The notes: generated from the letters alone by a model not told the origin. A stretch of 10,778 bases of DNA from an uncultured Flavobacteriia bacterium (GCA_946482495.1 CAMLRV010000060.1:1-10778), one strand, 5' to 3'. Counted from the stretch's first letter, positions 1-7,120 are shown. Numbers and translations are program-made.

Positions 1-148
1 ATTCATCATTTAAGAATTAAACAATTACAATCAATAAAAAATAAGAATTTAAAAAAACCCCCAAAACAATGGGTAAAATGTAAAACAGGTACGAAAAATT
101 AAAAGTAAATACAACGTTTTTGAAAAAGCTGAAGCGAAAGCTTCTTAC
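1..148. other. AT-rich region upstream of the LytM remnant, containing its broken 5' end
   Basis: No complete gene is visible here. In the frame of the downstream LytM domain the sequence is open from 77 to 148 and reads NVKQVRKIKSKYNVFEKAEA followed by KASY. The KYN-FEKA part resembles the linker that precedes the LytM domain in flavobacterial relatives as I remember them. The frame is closed by TAA at 74-76, and no ATG, GTG or TTG lies in frame between that stop and 149. Coding similarity therefore seems to extend upstream of any usable start, as expected for a truncated gene. The frame starting at base 1 is open for 33 codons and stops at 100-102; its peptide is Lys/Asn-rich and I do not recognise it. 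It could be the end of an upstream gene, a frameshifted part of the same gene, or chance. I see no promoter element. Confidence 0.4.
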
Positions 149-505
149 GTGATGTTTGCACCAGTTTCAGGTAAAATTACCAAAGGTTATAACCTTAGTA
201 ATAAAAGTTTTGGAGTAAATATTGCCATAGCAAAAGGAACTCCTGTAAAAGCCATTGCACCCGGAACGGTTATTTTTTCCGAATGGACACCATCTAGTGG
301 ATTTGTAGTTATCATTCGTCATCAAGATGATATTTTATCAGTATATAAAAATCTATCTACAACTACAAAATCAGCAGGAAACACAGTTAAATCGAGTGAA
401 GTGATTGCTATTTCTGGAGATAACGCATCGCAAAGTAACATCCATTTCCAATTATGGAAAAACGGAATTCCTATTAATCCAACCCAATTTATCAATTTCG
501 AGTAA
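149..505 (+). CDS. N-terminally truncated, catalytically degenerate LytM/M23-domain protein (probable gene remnant)
   Basis: The 118 residues are essentially a lone LytM (peptidase M23) beta-domain, ending in a family-like tail (NGIPINPTQFINFE). M23 enzymes cleave peptidoglycan cross-bridges using a zinc held by His, Asp and His, with two further catalytic histidines. Placed on that pattern, HxxxD has become S20-F-G-V-N24, the histidine after the VY strand is N68, and HxH is N97-I-H99. Only H99 survives, so peptidase activity is unlikely. Flavobacterial relatives, as I recall them, are about 280-290 residues with an N-terminal membrane anchor and coiled coil; neither is present here. The start is uncertain: GTG 149 and ATG 152 both lie inside family-like sequence, with no ribosome-binding site. 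The gene ends one base before the GH3 gene, which suggests an ancestral operon. It may be a pseudogene or a non-catalytic EnvC/NlpD-style protein. The C-terminal domain assignment is firm; the status is inferred. Confidence 0.65.
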   Translation: MMFAPVSGKITKGYNLSNKSFGVNIAIAKGTPVKAIAPGTVIFSEWTPSSGFVVIIRHQDDILSVYKNLSTTTKSAGNTVKSSEVIAISGDNASQSNIHFQLWKNGIPINPTQFINFE

Positions 506-506
506 G

Positions 507-1988
507 ATGTCATTAAAAGCAATAGCAGCCAAAATATTAGCCAAAAGAGTCTATGCTCAAACTCAAAAATGGGCGAAGAATCCTATTGAAACACAACAAA
601 AAGTTTTCGAAAATTTAATCCGTCAAGCAGCAACTACACAATTTGGGAAAGATCACAATTTTTCCAACATTAACTCGTTTGAAGACTTTGCCAAGCAAGT
701 TCCAGTCCGCGATTATGAAGAATTGAAACCCTATATAGAAAAAATCGTTGCTGGTGAATCTGATGTTTTATGGAAAGGAAAACCTTTATATTTTGCCAAA
801 ACTTCAGGAACAACTTCTGGCGCGAAATATATTCCGCTAACTGCAGCATCGATGCCATTTCATATTCAAGCAGCTAAAAATGCGATTTTGAGCTACATTC
901 ACGAAACTGGAAAAGCCGATTTTGTAGATGGAAAAATGATTTTCTTGCAAGGAAGTCCAGAAATGCAAGAAAAAAACGGAATTAAAATAGGGCGTTTATC
1001 CGGAATTGTTGCGCATTATGTTCCGAAATATTTACAAAAAAATCGCTTACCAAGTTGGGAAACTAATTGCATAGCCGATTGGGAAACTAAAGTTGATGCC
1101 ATTGTAGAAGAAACATTTCATCAGAAAATGTCGGTGATTTCCGGAATTCCAAGTTGGGTGCAAATGTATTTCGAAAAGTTGAAAACCAAAGCAAACAAAC
1201 CTGTTGGCGAATTATTTAAAAACTTCAATTTGTTCATTTACGGCGGGGTGAATTACGAACCGTATCGTGCTAAATTTGAACAATTAATTGGAAGAAAAGT
1301 CGATTCCATTGAATTATTTCCAGCTTCTGAAGGCTTTTTCGCCTATCAAGACACACAAACCGAAAAAGGCATGTTGTTGTTGTTAAATTCAGGTATTTTT
1401 TACGAGTTCATTAAAGCAGATGAATTTTTCACAGAAAACCCTAAACGACTGACAATTAAGGATGTAGAAATTGGTGTAAATTATGTTATGATTATTTCTA
1501 CAAATGCCGGACTTTGGGCGTACAATATTGGTGATACTATTGCGTTTACTTCTACAATACCCTATCGAATTATCGTCACAGGAAGAATCAAGCATTATAT
1601 TTCTGCTTTTGGCGAACATGTTATTGGTAAAGAGGTGGAAGAAGCGTTACAAAATGCCATTTTAGGAACGAATATCAGCGTGAATGAATTTACTGTAGCA
1701 CCACAAATTAATCCCATTTCAGGATTACCCTATCATGAATGGTTTATCGAATTTGATTCGGAACCAGAAGATGTAGAAGTTTTTGCACTAAAAATTGATT
1801 CGGAAATGCGACAACAAAATGTATATTATGACGATTTGATAAAAGGGCATGTTTTGCGAACGATTGTGATTAAAAAAGTTGCTAAAAATGGATTTCAAGA
1901 GTATATGAAATCTATTGGGAAATTAGGCGGACAGAACAAATTACCAAGATTGAGCAACGATAGAAAAATTGCAGATTTTTTTAATTAA
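507..1988 (+). CDS. GH3 auxin-responsive-promoter family protein (acyl-adenylate/amide-forming enzyme)
   Basis: This 493-residue protein is a complete GH3-family member of the ANL adenylating superfamily. Plant GH3 enzymes adenylate a carboxylic acid and join it to an amino acid; substrates of the bacterial members are mostly unknown. Visible ATP-site motifs are the P-loop-like TSGTTSG at residues 99-105, the FPASEG motif around E275, the G-D pair at 342-343 and the G359-R360 stretch followed by IKHYISAFGEH, which leads into the C-terminal lid domain. There is no signal peptide or membrane segment, so it should be cytoplasmic. I chose ATG 507 because MSLKAIAAKILAKR is a typical family N-terminus; the frame stays open upstream to 405 but only through the LytM-domain gene. 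It begins one base after that gene and is followed by a 76-base gap with its own promoter-like element, so it probably ends the first transcription unit. Family assignment is confident; the substrate cannot be read from sequence. Confidence 0.9.
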   Translation: MSLKAIAAKILAKRVYAQTQKWAKNPIETQQKVFENLIRQAATTQFGKDHNFSNINSFEDFAKQVPVRDYEELKPYIEKIVAGESDVLWKGKPLYFAKTSGTTSGAKYIPLTAASMPFHIQAAKNAILSYIHETGKADFVDGKMIFLQGSPEMQEKNGIKIGRLSGIVAHYVPKYLQKNRLPSWETNCIADWETKVDAIVEETFHQKMSVISGIPSWVQMYFEKLKTKANKPVGELFKNFNLFIYGGVNYEPYRAKFEQLIGRKVDSIELFPASEGFFAYQDTQTEKGMLLLLNSGIFYEFIKADEFFTENPKRLTIKDVEIGVNYVMIISTNAGLWAYNIGDTIAFTSTIPYRIIVTGRIKHYISAFGEHVIGKEVEEALQNAILGTNISVNEFTVAPQINPISGLPYHEWFIEFDSEPEDVEVFALKIDSEMRQQNVYYDDLIKGHVLRTIVIKKVAKNGFQEYMKSIGKLGGQNKLPRLSNDRKIADFFN

Positions 1989-2033
1989 AAAACACCATAA
2001 AAATTACATTATCTACCTAAAAAATAAAATTAC

Positions 2034-2041
2034 TATCTTTG
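2034..2041 (+). promoter_or_regulatory. Bacteroidota-type -7 promoter element (TATCTTTG)
   Basis: TATCTTTG matches the TAnnTTTG -7 consensus of the Bacteroidota primary sigma factor. It lies 23 bases upstream of the ATG at 2065, which would give an A-rich leader of roughly 20 bases. I see no clear TTG at the -33 position, so the match is to half the promoter only. It is the sole such element in the gap after the GH3 gene and could drive the unit that runs through wzz-like and rfbB. Confidence 0.5.
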
Positions 2042-2064
2042 CTGGTTAGATAAAAGAAAAATTA

Positions 2065-3750
2065 ATGAAAGACATTAAAAACATTTCGCGCTCAAGAGCG
2101 CAAGAATCGTCGGCAGCTATCGAACGATTGTACATTACCATGCGCCACTTATTTAATCGTGGCTTTTACAAACCAATGGGAGTTTCGGGTGAAACTTTAC
2201 GTGAAGCGTTATTATCACTTCGACCAGAAATTTACGGCTCAATTGCCGAAGAAAAAGTAGAGTTAAACGGATTATTATACGTTATTGAGCGTTTACCGGT
2301 AGGTATCGAACAATGTCGTTATATCAATTTAACATCTGATGAAGGCTATGCCAATTCGCATTTTAAAGCCATTGTTCCTCCAAAAAGAAGAAGAAATTGT
2401 TATCGTATTGACGACGAACAAATGAACATCGAAATTACACGTGGTCGTTCGGATATTTATGATATTTTAACGCACTTAACGTTCATTTTCATCGAATCAC
2501 ACAAAATTAAAAATAGAGTCTTAATTGACGATGAAGGTTCTGTTTCTCGCGATTGGCAAAAATTAGAACAATTTGCACTTCAAACTAAAAAAATTACTGC
2601 AATAGAAAGAGAAGTGGCAATGTCGCATGCTTCTAATGTTTTAGGAAGAACGTTTGCTGAAGTACAAGATATTTATGACGGATTTGCTACACCAGAAGCA
2701 CCAGAACGTTTCTTACAAATTGTGTACTGGTTGGGAAAAATTGCCATCGAAGAAATTGTAGACAACAATAAAAGAACGATTACTTTTAGTCCAATTTTAC
2801 GTGAAAGATTAGGTCATCACATTTATGGTGAAATTTGGGCCAATAACATCAAAGAAACACTTAGTAAAAATAATTTATTAGACCGTCCGATTCATATTAT
2901 CAGTGCCAACATGCACAGTGTAATGAATTCAGTTTTTGCTCCTGCAGTTTTAGCAACGAAATATAAAGGAAAAGAAGCTTTTCAAATTTACGAAGATTTA
3001 AGTGGATCCAACAACAAAGATTTGCGTAAAAAAGTAGAAGATGTAGCCTTGCAACATGGAATGATTTCGCAACCTGACGAATCAGGAACCAATATTGATG
3101 TTCAAATTTTCGATACGGCTAAATTTGATTGGAAGAAAACGGCATTTCCAAATGCTAAAGTTACCAATAAACCAGTGTTAATTGTAATGGATTATGCTTT
3201 CGGTGAGCAAGCGTATGAAACTATTGACGAGTTATTAAAACCATATAAAGTTGGAAAAACGAAAACATTACTAAATGTAGAATCGGTTTCTATTATGGGT
3301 AAAGCCGGAATTTTAGAAGGTGGAAAAGGAGATATTATGATTCCGAACGCTCACGTGAATGAAGGAACTGCAGATAATTATCCTTTTGAAAATGAACTAA
3401 CAAAAGAAATGTTCGAAGGAAACGGAATTCCAGTTTTTGCGGGTCCGATGATTACAGTTTTAGGAACCTCTTTACAAAATAGAGATTTATTAAAGTTTTT
3501 CCACGAATCAACTTGGGAAGCCATTGGATTAGAAATGGAAGGTTCTTATTACCAAAAAGCCATTCAATCGGCTTCCAAAATTAGAAGAAGTATCAATCCA
3601 AATGTAAAAGTTAGATACGCGTATTATGCTTCTGATAACCCATTAGAAACAGGTAGTACTTTAGCTTCTGGTGGTTTGGGAACAACAGGTGTGAAACCAA
3701 CTTATTTGATTACAATTAAAATATTAGAACAAATTTTTAACTACAACTAA
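2065..3750 (+). CDS. DUF6909-type protein with nucleoside-phosphorylase/AMP-nucleosidase-like C-terminal domain
   Basis: A 561-residue soluble protein. The C-terminal part, from about residue 400, looks like the nucleoside phosphorylase superfamily: a glycine-rich strand SIMGKAGILEGGKGD from residue 409, the EMEG motif (M491-E492-G493) that normally contacts ribose, and the ASDNPL segment with D524 where the family places its base-binding Asp. AMP nucleosidase, which splits AMP into adenine and ribose 5-phosphate, belongs to this superfamily, and proteins of this type are sometimes named that way. The first 350 or so residues do not resemble the regulatory domain of E. coli Amn; I associate them with the Bacteroidota family DUF6909, from memory. 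No signal peptide or membrane helix is seen. ATG 2065 follows an A-rich leader. The Wzz-like gene starts only four bases after its stop, implying co-transcription with the polysaccharide genes. Its reaction and substrate are unproven, so I give no gene symbol. Confidence 0.82.
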   Translation: MKDIKNISRSRAQESSAAIERLYITMRHLFNRGFYKPMGVSGETLREALLSLRPEIYGSIAEEKVELNGLLYVIERLPVGIEQCRYINLTSDEGYANSHFKAIVPPKRRRNCYRIDDEQMNIEITRGRSDIYDILTHLTFIFIESHKIKNRVLIDDEGSVSRDWQKLEQFALQTKKITAIEREVAMSHASNVLGRTFAEVQDIYDGFATPEAPERFLQIVYWLGKIAIEEIVDNNKRTITFSPILRERLGHHIYGEIWANNIKETLSKNNLLDRPIHIISANMHSVMNSVFAPAVLATKYKGKEAFQIYEDLSGSNNKDLRKKVEDVALQHGMISQPDESGTNIDVQIFDTAKFDWKKTAFPNAKVTNKPVLIVMDYAFGEQAYETIDELLKPYKVGKTKTLLNVESVSIMGKAGILEGGKGDIMIPNAHVNEGTADNYPFENELTKEMFEGNGIPVFAGPMITVLGTSLQNRDLLKFFHESTWEAIGLEMEGSYYQKAIQSASKIRRSINPNVKVRYAYYASDNPLETGSTLASGGLGTTGVKPTYLITIKILEQIFNYN

Positions 3751-3754
3751 AAAA

Positions 3755-4708
3755 ATGAGCACAACTTCTCAAGAACAAGAAATTGATTTAAGCCAAATTG
3801 GAAAAACTATTTCAAAAGCATTTCAAAATGTGATAAATTCATGTTTCGATTTGTTATTTTTCATTCAAAAGAAAATAATAATTATTGCTGTTTTATTTAT
3901 TTTAGGAGTAGCATTAGGATCTTTTTTAGACAAAGAGTCACATTATGAGCATGAAATAATAGTAATTCCAAATTTTGGAAGTAATGAATACTTGTATGAT
4001 AAAGTGGAATTAATTTCTGCTAAATTAAAAGAAAGAGACGAAGCTTTTTTTAAAACAATTGGAATTTCAAATATTCAAAATTTTTCAAGTATTCAAATCA
4101 AACCCGTAAGTGGAATTTATAATTTTATCAATTCAGATTCTCAAAAGGAAAATTTTGAGTTCATTAAATTGATGGCTGAAGATGGTGATTTAGATAAAAT
4201 CATAAAAGATGATTTAACAAGTAGAAATTATTATTTACATGCCATTACAATAAGTACAACAACTGCTTTTGATAAAAAAGATTTAATTGAACCTATTTTA
4301 AAATACTTGCAACAAACAGATTATTTTGCCAACCTTCAAAAAGTTTATCAAAATAATTTAGAAGATAAAATTGCTGCAAATAAATTATTAATCACACAAA
4401 TTGATCAAATTATTTTAAGTTTAACTCAAAACAAAATTGGAGCAGGTGTAACAGTTTCTCAAAATACAGGTTTAAATGAGTTAATTACTAAAAAAGATCA
4501 ATTAATTGGGGAAAATCAAGTTTTAGCGATTCACCGATTAGAATATGATAAAGTAATAAAAGATCAAAATATTTCAGTAAATCAATTGAACACTAAAGGG
4601 GTTAATAATAAGATGAAATTAATTTTACCATTCTTGTTCGTACTATTGTATTTAGGAGGTTATTGGTTTTATCAAACATATAAAAAACAAAAACAACGTA
4701 TTCAATAA
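3755..4708 (+). CDS. Wzz-like inner-membrane protein (putative polysaccharide chain-length determinant)
   Basis: The 317-residue protein has the layout of a polysaccharide co-polymerase. A short cytoplasmic N-terminus is followed by a first membrane helix at about residues 41-58, then roughly 230 polar, partly helical residues that would face the periplasm. A second helix lies at about 289-307, with a basic tail (KKQKQR) in the cytoplasm. Wzz proteins set O-antigen or capsule chain length with this topology. I do not see a strong Wzz signature, and there is no fused tyrosine kinase, so the call rests on topology and context. The gene starts four bases after the DUF6909-type gene, and its TAA shares one base with the ATG of rfbB (TAATG), so translational coupling with dTDP-sugar synthesis is likely. 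It is visibly more AT-rich than the genes on either side, which is common in O-antigen loci. A generic two-helix envelope protein remains possible. Confidence 0.72.
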   Translation: MSTTSQEQEIDLSQIGKTISKAFQNVINSCFDLLFFIQKKIIIIAVLFILGVALGSFLDKESHYEHEIIVIPNFGSNEYLYDKVELISAKLKERDEAFFKTIGISNIQNFSSIQIKPVSGIYNFINSDSQKENFEFIKLMAEDGDLDKIIKDDLTSRNYYLHAITISTTTAFDKKDLIEPILKYLQQTDYFANLQKVYQNNLEDKIAANKLLITQIDQIILSLTQNKIGAGVTVSQNTGLNELITKKDQLIGENQVLAIHRLEYDKVIKDQNISVNQLNTKGVNNKMKLILPFLFVLLYLGGYWFYQTYKKQKQRIQ

Positions 4709-5721
4709 TGAAAAATATATTAGTAACAGGTGGAGCTGGATTTATAGGGGCAAATTTTGTTCCCTATTTTATAGAAAATAATTCAGATTATCATTTAGTA
4801 AATTTAGACGCATTAACCTATGCCGGAAATTTAGAAAATGTTTCTGAAGTAGAAAATCACGAACGTTATACTTTTGTAAAAGGAGATATTTGTGATAGAA
4901 CTTTTATTGAAGAATTATTCCAAAAATACCAATTTCATGATGTCATTCACTTTGCTGCTGAAAGCCATGTTGATAATTCTATTTCTGGTCCAGAAGCGTT
5001 TATCAAAACTAATGTTTTAGGAACATTTAATTTATTAGATACAGCTAGAAAATTATGGATGTCGGCACCAAATCAATATAATGCTGGATTTGAAAACGCT
5101 CGTTTTCACCACGTTTCTACTGATGAAGTGTATGGAACTTTAGGAGAAACAGGTTTGTTTGAAGAAACAACTCCGTATGCTCCAAATAGCCCATATTCTG
5201 CTTCAAAAGCAGGTTCAGACATGATTGTAAGAAGTTATTTCCATACCTATGGAATGGATGTGGTAACCACAAACTGTTCAAACAATTATGGACCTAAACA
5301 ACATAATGAAAAATTAATCCCAACGATTATTCGTAAAGCACTTTCTGGTTCAACTATTCCAATTTATGGTGATGGAAAAAATGTGCGTGATTGGTTATAT
5401 GTTTTAGATCATTGTAAAGGTATTGAACTGGCTTTCAAAAAAGGAAAATCAGGAGAAACGTATAATATCGGAGGAAGAAACGAACGTAATAATTTATACA
5501 TTGTAGATAAAGTTTGTTCTATTCTAGATGAAATGAAACCAAAAGCTTCAGGAAGTTATAAAGAACAAATCTCATTTGTAAAAGATCGTCCAGGTCACGA
5601 TTTACGTTACGCTATTGACGCTACAAAAATTGAAAATGATTTAGGTTGGAAAGCCGACGAAAATTTTGAAACTGGAATTGTAAAAACAATTGAATGGTAT
5701 CTTGGTAAATTTGCCAATTAG
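4708..5721 (+). CDS. rfbB: dTDP-glucose 4,6-dehydratase
   Basis: RfbB (RmlB) dehydrates dTDP-glucose to dTDP-4-keto-6-deoxyglucose, the second step of dTDP-L-rhamnose synthesis, in the cytoplasm. The 337-residue sequence is a typical extended SDR enzyme. It has the NAD-binding loop TGGAGFIG at residues 7-14, the dehydratase signature T138-D139-E140-V-Y-G, and the catalytic Y163-S-A-S-K167. The later segment NNYGPKQHNEKLIPTIIRKA is also characteristic. Length is slightly short of the usual 340-360 but nothing essential is missing. The start ATG overlaps the stop of the Wzz-like gene by one base. The 3' end is unusual: its last codons and the TAG lie inside the octamer repeat array that begins at 5711, so the C-terminal residues are encoded by repeat sequence. 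The other rhamnose genes follow after the four-helix-bundle gene. Confidence 0.96.
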   Translation: MKNILVTGGAGFIGANFVPYFIENNSDYHLVNLDALTYAGNLENVSEVENHERYTFVKGDICDRTFIEELFQKYQFHDVIHFAAESHVDNSISGPEAFIKTNVLGTFNLLDTARKLWMSAPNQYNAGFENARFHHVSTDEVYGTLGETGLFEETTPYAPNSPYSASKAGSDMIVRSYFHTYGMDVVTTNCSNNYGPKQHNEKLIPTIIRKALSGSTIPIYGDGKNVRDWLYVLDHCKGIELAFKKGKSGETYNIGGRNERNNLYIVDKVCSILDEMKPKASGSYKEQISFVKDRPGHDLRYAIDATKIENDLGWKADENFETGIVKTIEWYLGKFAN

Positions 5722-5829
5722 CCAATTCATCAATGTGTCAATTCTTTAATTTGAAAATTAGTTGACAAATTGAATATTGCCAAATTGATAATTAAAATCG
5801 GCACATTTACATATTGAACATTGAAAATT
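5711..5829. repeat. Degenerate ATTGNNNN octamer array, inverted on itself, upstream of the four-helix-bundle gene
   Basis: From 5711 to 5750 there are five consecutive octamers ending CAAT (four) or TAAT (the fifth), starting at 5711, 5719, 5727, 5735 and 5743. These are ATTGNNNN units on the minus strand. After a short turn at 5751-5760 the same unit appears on the plus strand in 7- or 8-base steps, at 5761, 5769, 5776, 5784 and again at 5805, 5813 and 5820. The two orientations can pair: the arm at about 5721-5752 is complementary, with gaps, to about 5754-5786, including a TCAATxTGTCAA block. The array starts inside rfbB, ends 13 bases before the next ATG and fills the whole intergenic gap. 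Its role is unknown; an RNA hairpin between rfbB and the following gene is plausible. Confidence 0.7.
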
Positions 5830-5842
5830 AAAAATATAAGCC

Positions 5843-6208
5843 ATGATAACATTTAGAGAAAAGTACCACAACAATTTAATTTTATTGAAAACTTTTGATT
5901 TTGCTAAGAAAGTTGTTCAATACACAGAAAAACTAGAAGATCAAAAAAGATTTGTAATTGCAAATCAATTATTAAAATCAGGAACTTCTATTGGAGCTAA
6001 TATTAAAGAGGCTCAAAGCGCAGAAAGCAAAGCAGATTTTATTCATAAAGTTAAAATCGCAATGAAAGAAGCAGATGAAACAGAGTTTTGGTTATTTTTA
6101 TGTAATGAATTAGAAAATTTCCCGAATTCTGATGAATTACTAAACGACATTTTTGAAATTTTAAGAATATCTAATAAAATTATTGCTTCATCAAAAAATA
6201 TAAAGTAA
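5843..6208 (+). CDS. Four-helix-bundle protein (S23 / 23S rRNA intervening-sequence family)
   Basis: This 121-residue protein is almost entirely helical. It carries the core signature of the S23/IVS family: QLLKSGTSIGANIKEAQSAE at residues 43-62, followed by the acidic and basic helix KADFIHKVKIAMKEADETEFWL. The family was first described from open reading frames within intervening sequences of some bacterial 23S rRNA genes. It also occurs as free-standing genes in Bacteroidota, and the Avd protein of diversity-generating retroelements has the same fold. There it binds reverse transcriptase and nucleic acid; no reverse transcriptase or variable repeat is visible here. The gene interrupts an otherwise compact rfb operon on the same strand. 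Octamer arrays lie on both sides, and a 23-base direct repeat (5794-5816 and 6213-6235, 21/23 identical) brackets it. That suggests an inserted cassette, but I see no recombinase. Function in this locus is unknown. Confidence 0.88.
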   Translation: MITFREKYHNNLILLKTFDFAKKVVQYTEKLEDQKRFVIANQLLKSGTSIGANIKEAQSAESKADFIHKVKIAMKEADETEFWLFLCNELENFPNSDELLNDIFEILRISNKIIASSKNIK

Positions 6209-6215
6209 TCTAAAA

Positions 6216-6247
6216 ATTGGCACATTGACATATTGTCTAATTGCCTC
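6216..6247 (+). repeat. Four perfect-period ATTGNNNN octamers upstream of rfbA
   Basis: Four adjacent 8-base units, starting at 6216, 6224, 6232 and 6240, each begin with ATTG; a fifth unit at 6248 begins ATTA. The last four bases vary, mostly with C at the sixth position. The array begins 8 bases after the four-helix-bundle stop and its trailing unit runs right up to the rfbA start codon at 6257, so it occupies the translation-initiation region of rfbA. Positions 6213-6235 repeat 5794-5816 with two mismatches, so both downstream genes share a similar leader. All units are in one orientation here, unlike the upstream array. Confidence 0.75.
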
Positions 6248-6256
6248 ATTAGTAAT

Positions 6257-7114
6257 ATGAAAGGAATTATATTAGCCGGTGGCTCAGGAACACGTTTACA
6301 CCCACTAACATTAGCGGTGAGTAAACAATTGATGCCAATTTATGACAAACCTATGATTTATTACCCATTATCAACTTTGATGTGGGCAGGAATCAACGAA
6401 ATACTTATTATTTCAACACCACACGATCTGCCATTATTCCGAAATTTATTAGGCGATGGAAGTAGTTTAGGTTGTCGTTTTGAATATGCCGTTCAGGAAC
6501 ATCCAAACGGACTAGCGGAAGCATTTATTATTGGAAAAGAATTTGTGGGTGATGATAAAGTGGCCTTAGTTTTAGGAGATAATATCTTTTATGGAACTGG
6601 TTTAGCCGAGTTATTACAAGCTAATAATAATCCAGATGGAGGAATTGTTTACGCATACCACGTTCATGATCCAGAACGCTATGGAGTTGTAGAATTTGAC
6701 ACCGATGGAAAAGTACTTTCTATCGAAGAAAAACCAGTACAACCGAAATCTAATTATGCCGTTCCAGGAATTTATTTTTATGACAATTCAGTTATAGAAA
6801 TTGCAGCAAATATTAAACCAAGTCACCGTGGTGAATTAGAAATTACAGATATCAATAAAGCCTATTTAGAGCAAGGAAAATTGAAAGTTAGTATTTTAGA
6901 TAGAGGAACAGCTTGGTTAGATACAGGTACTTTCCAATCATTAATGCAAGCCGGTCAGTTTGTTCAAGTTATTGAAGAACGTCAAGGTTTAAAAATTGGC
7001 GCCATTGAAGAAGCTGCTTATAAAATGGGATTCATTAATGCGGATCAATTAAAAAAATTAGCTGAACCTTTATTAAAAAGTGGTTACGGAACCCATTTAA
7101 TGAGTATAATATAA
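6257..7114 (+). CDS. rfbA: Glucose-1-phosphate thymidylyltransferase
   Basis: RfbA (RmlA) joins glucose-1-phosphate to dTTP, releasing pyrophosphate and dTDP-glucose; this is the first and feedback-regulated step of dTDP-L-rhamnose synthesis. The 285-residue protein matches the usual 285-295. It has the nucleotide-binding loop [11 protein letters not shown] at residues 8-18, followed by [15 protein letters not shown] from 23. It also has the LGDNIFYG motif with the metal-binding D108, and AWLDTGT with D222. I chose ATG 6257 because [13 protein letters not shown] is the near-universal start of the family. Extending upstream to a TTG at 6233 would only translate octamer repeat. No Shine-Dalgarno is present; the repeat array reaches the start codon. 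A REP-like element lies between its stop and rfbC. Confidence 0.96.
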   Translation: MKGIILAGGSGTRLHPLTLAVSKQLMPIYDKPMIYYPLSTLMWAGINEILIISTPHDLPLFRNLLGDGSSLGCRFEYAVQEHPNGLAEAFIIGKEFVGDDKVALVLGDNIFYGTGLAELLQANNNPDGGIVYAYHVHDPERYGVVEFDTDGKVLSIEEKPVQPKSNYAVPGIYFYDNSVIEIAANIKPSHRGELEITDINKAYLEQGKLKVSILDRGTAWLDTGTFQSLMQAGQFVQVIEERQGLKIGAIEEAAYKMGFINADQLKKLAEPLLKSGYGTHLMSII

Positions 7115-7120
7115 GTAAAT

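Noticed and set aside
69..80. ATG at 69 as the start of the LytM-domain gene
   Set aside because: It is in a different frame and reads only MGKM before a TAA at 81-83. A frameshift would be needed to join it to the domain.
405..506. Upstream extension of the GH3 frame to an ATG at 405
   Set aside because: The extra 34 codons overlap the LytM-domain gene in another frame and do not resemble GH3. MSLKAIAAKI at 507 is a normal family start.
2088..2101. Perfect GC-rich inverted repeat GCGCTC-AA-GAGCGC just after the DUF6909-type start codon
   Set aside because: It is fully explained by the codons of the SRSRAQ segment, which I believe is conserved in the protein family. A single hairpin at this spot is not enough to claim regulation.
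5843..6208. Four-helix-bundle gene as Avd of a diversity-generating retroelement
   Set aside because: No reverse transcriptase, template repeat or variable repeat is found in the window. The shared fold alone does not support it.
6233..6256. TTG start for rfbA eight codons upstream of 6257
   Set aside because: The extra residues are translated octamer repeat. [13 protein letters not shown] is the conserved RfbA N-terminus.
5711..6256. Repeats around the four-helix-bundle gene as a CRISPR array
   Set aside because: The repeated unit is only 8 bases with a four-base core, no spacers of uniform length exist, one part is inverted, and there are no cas genes.
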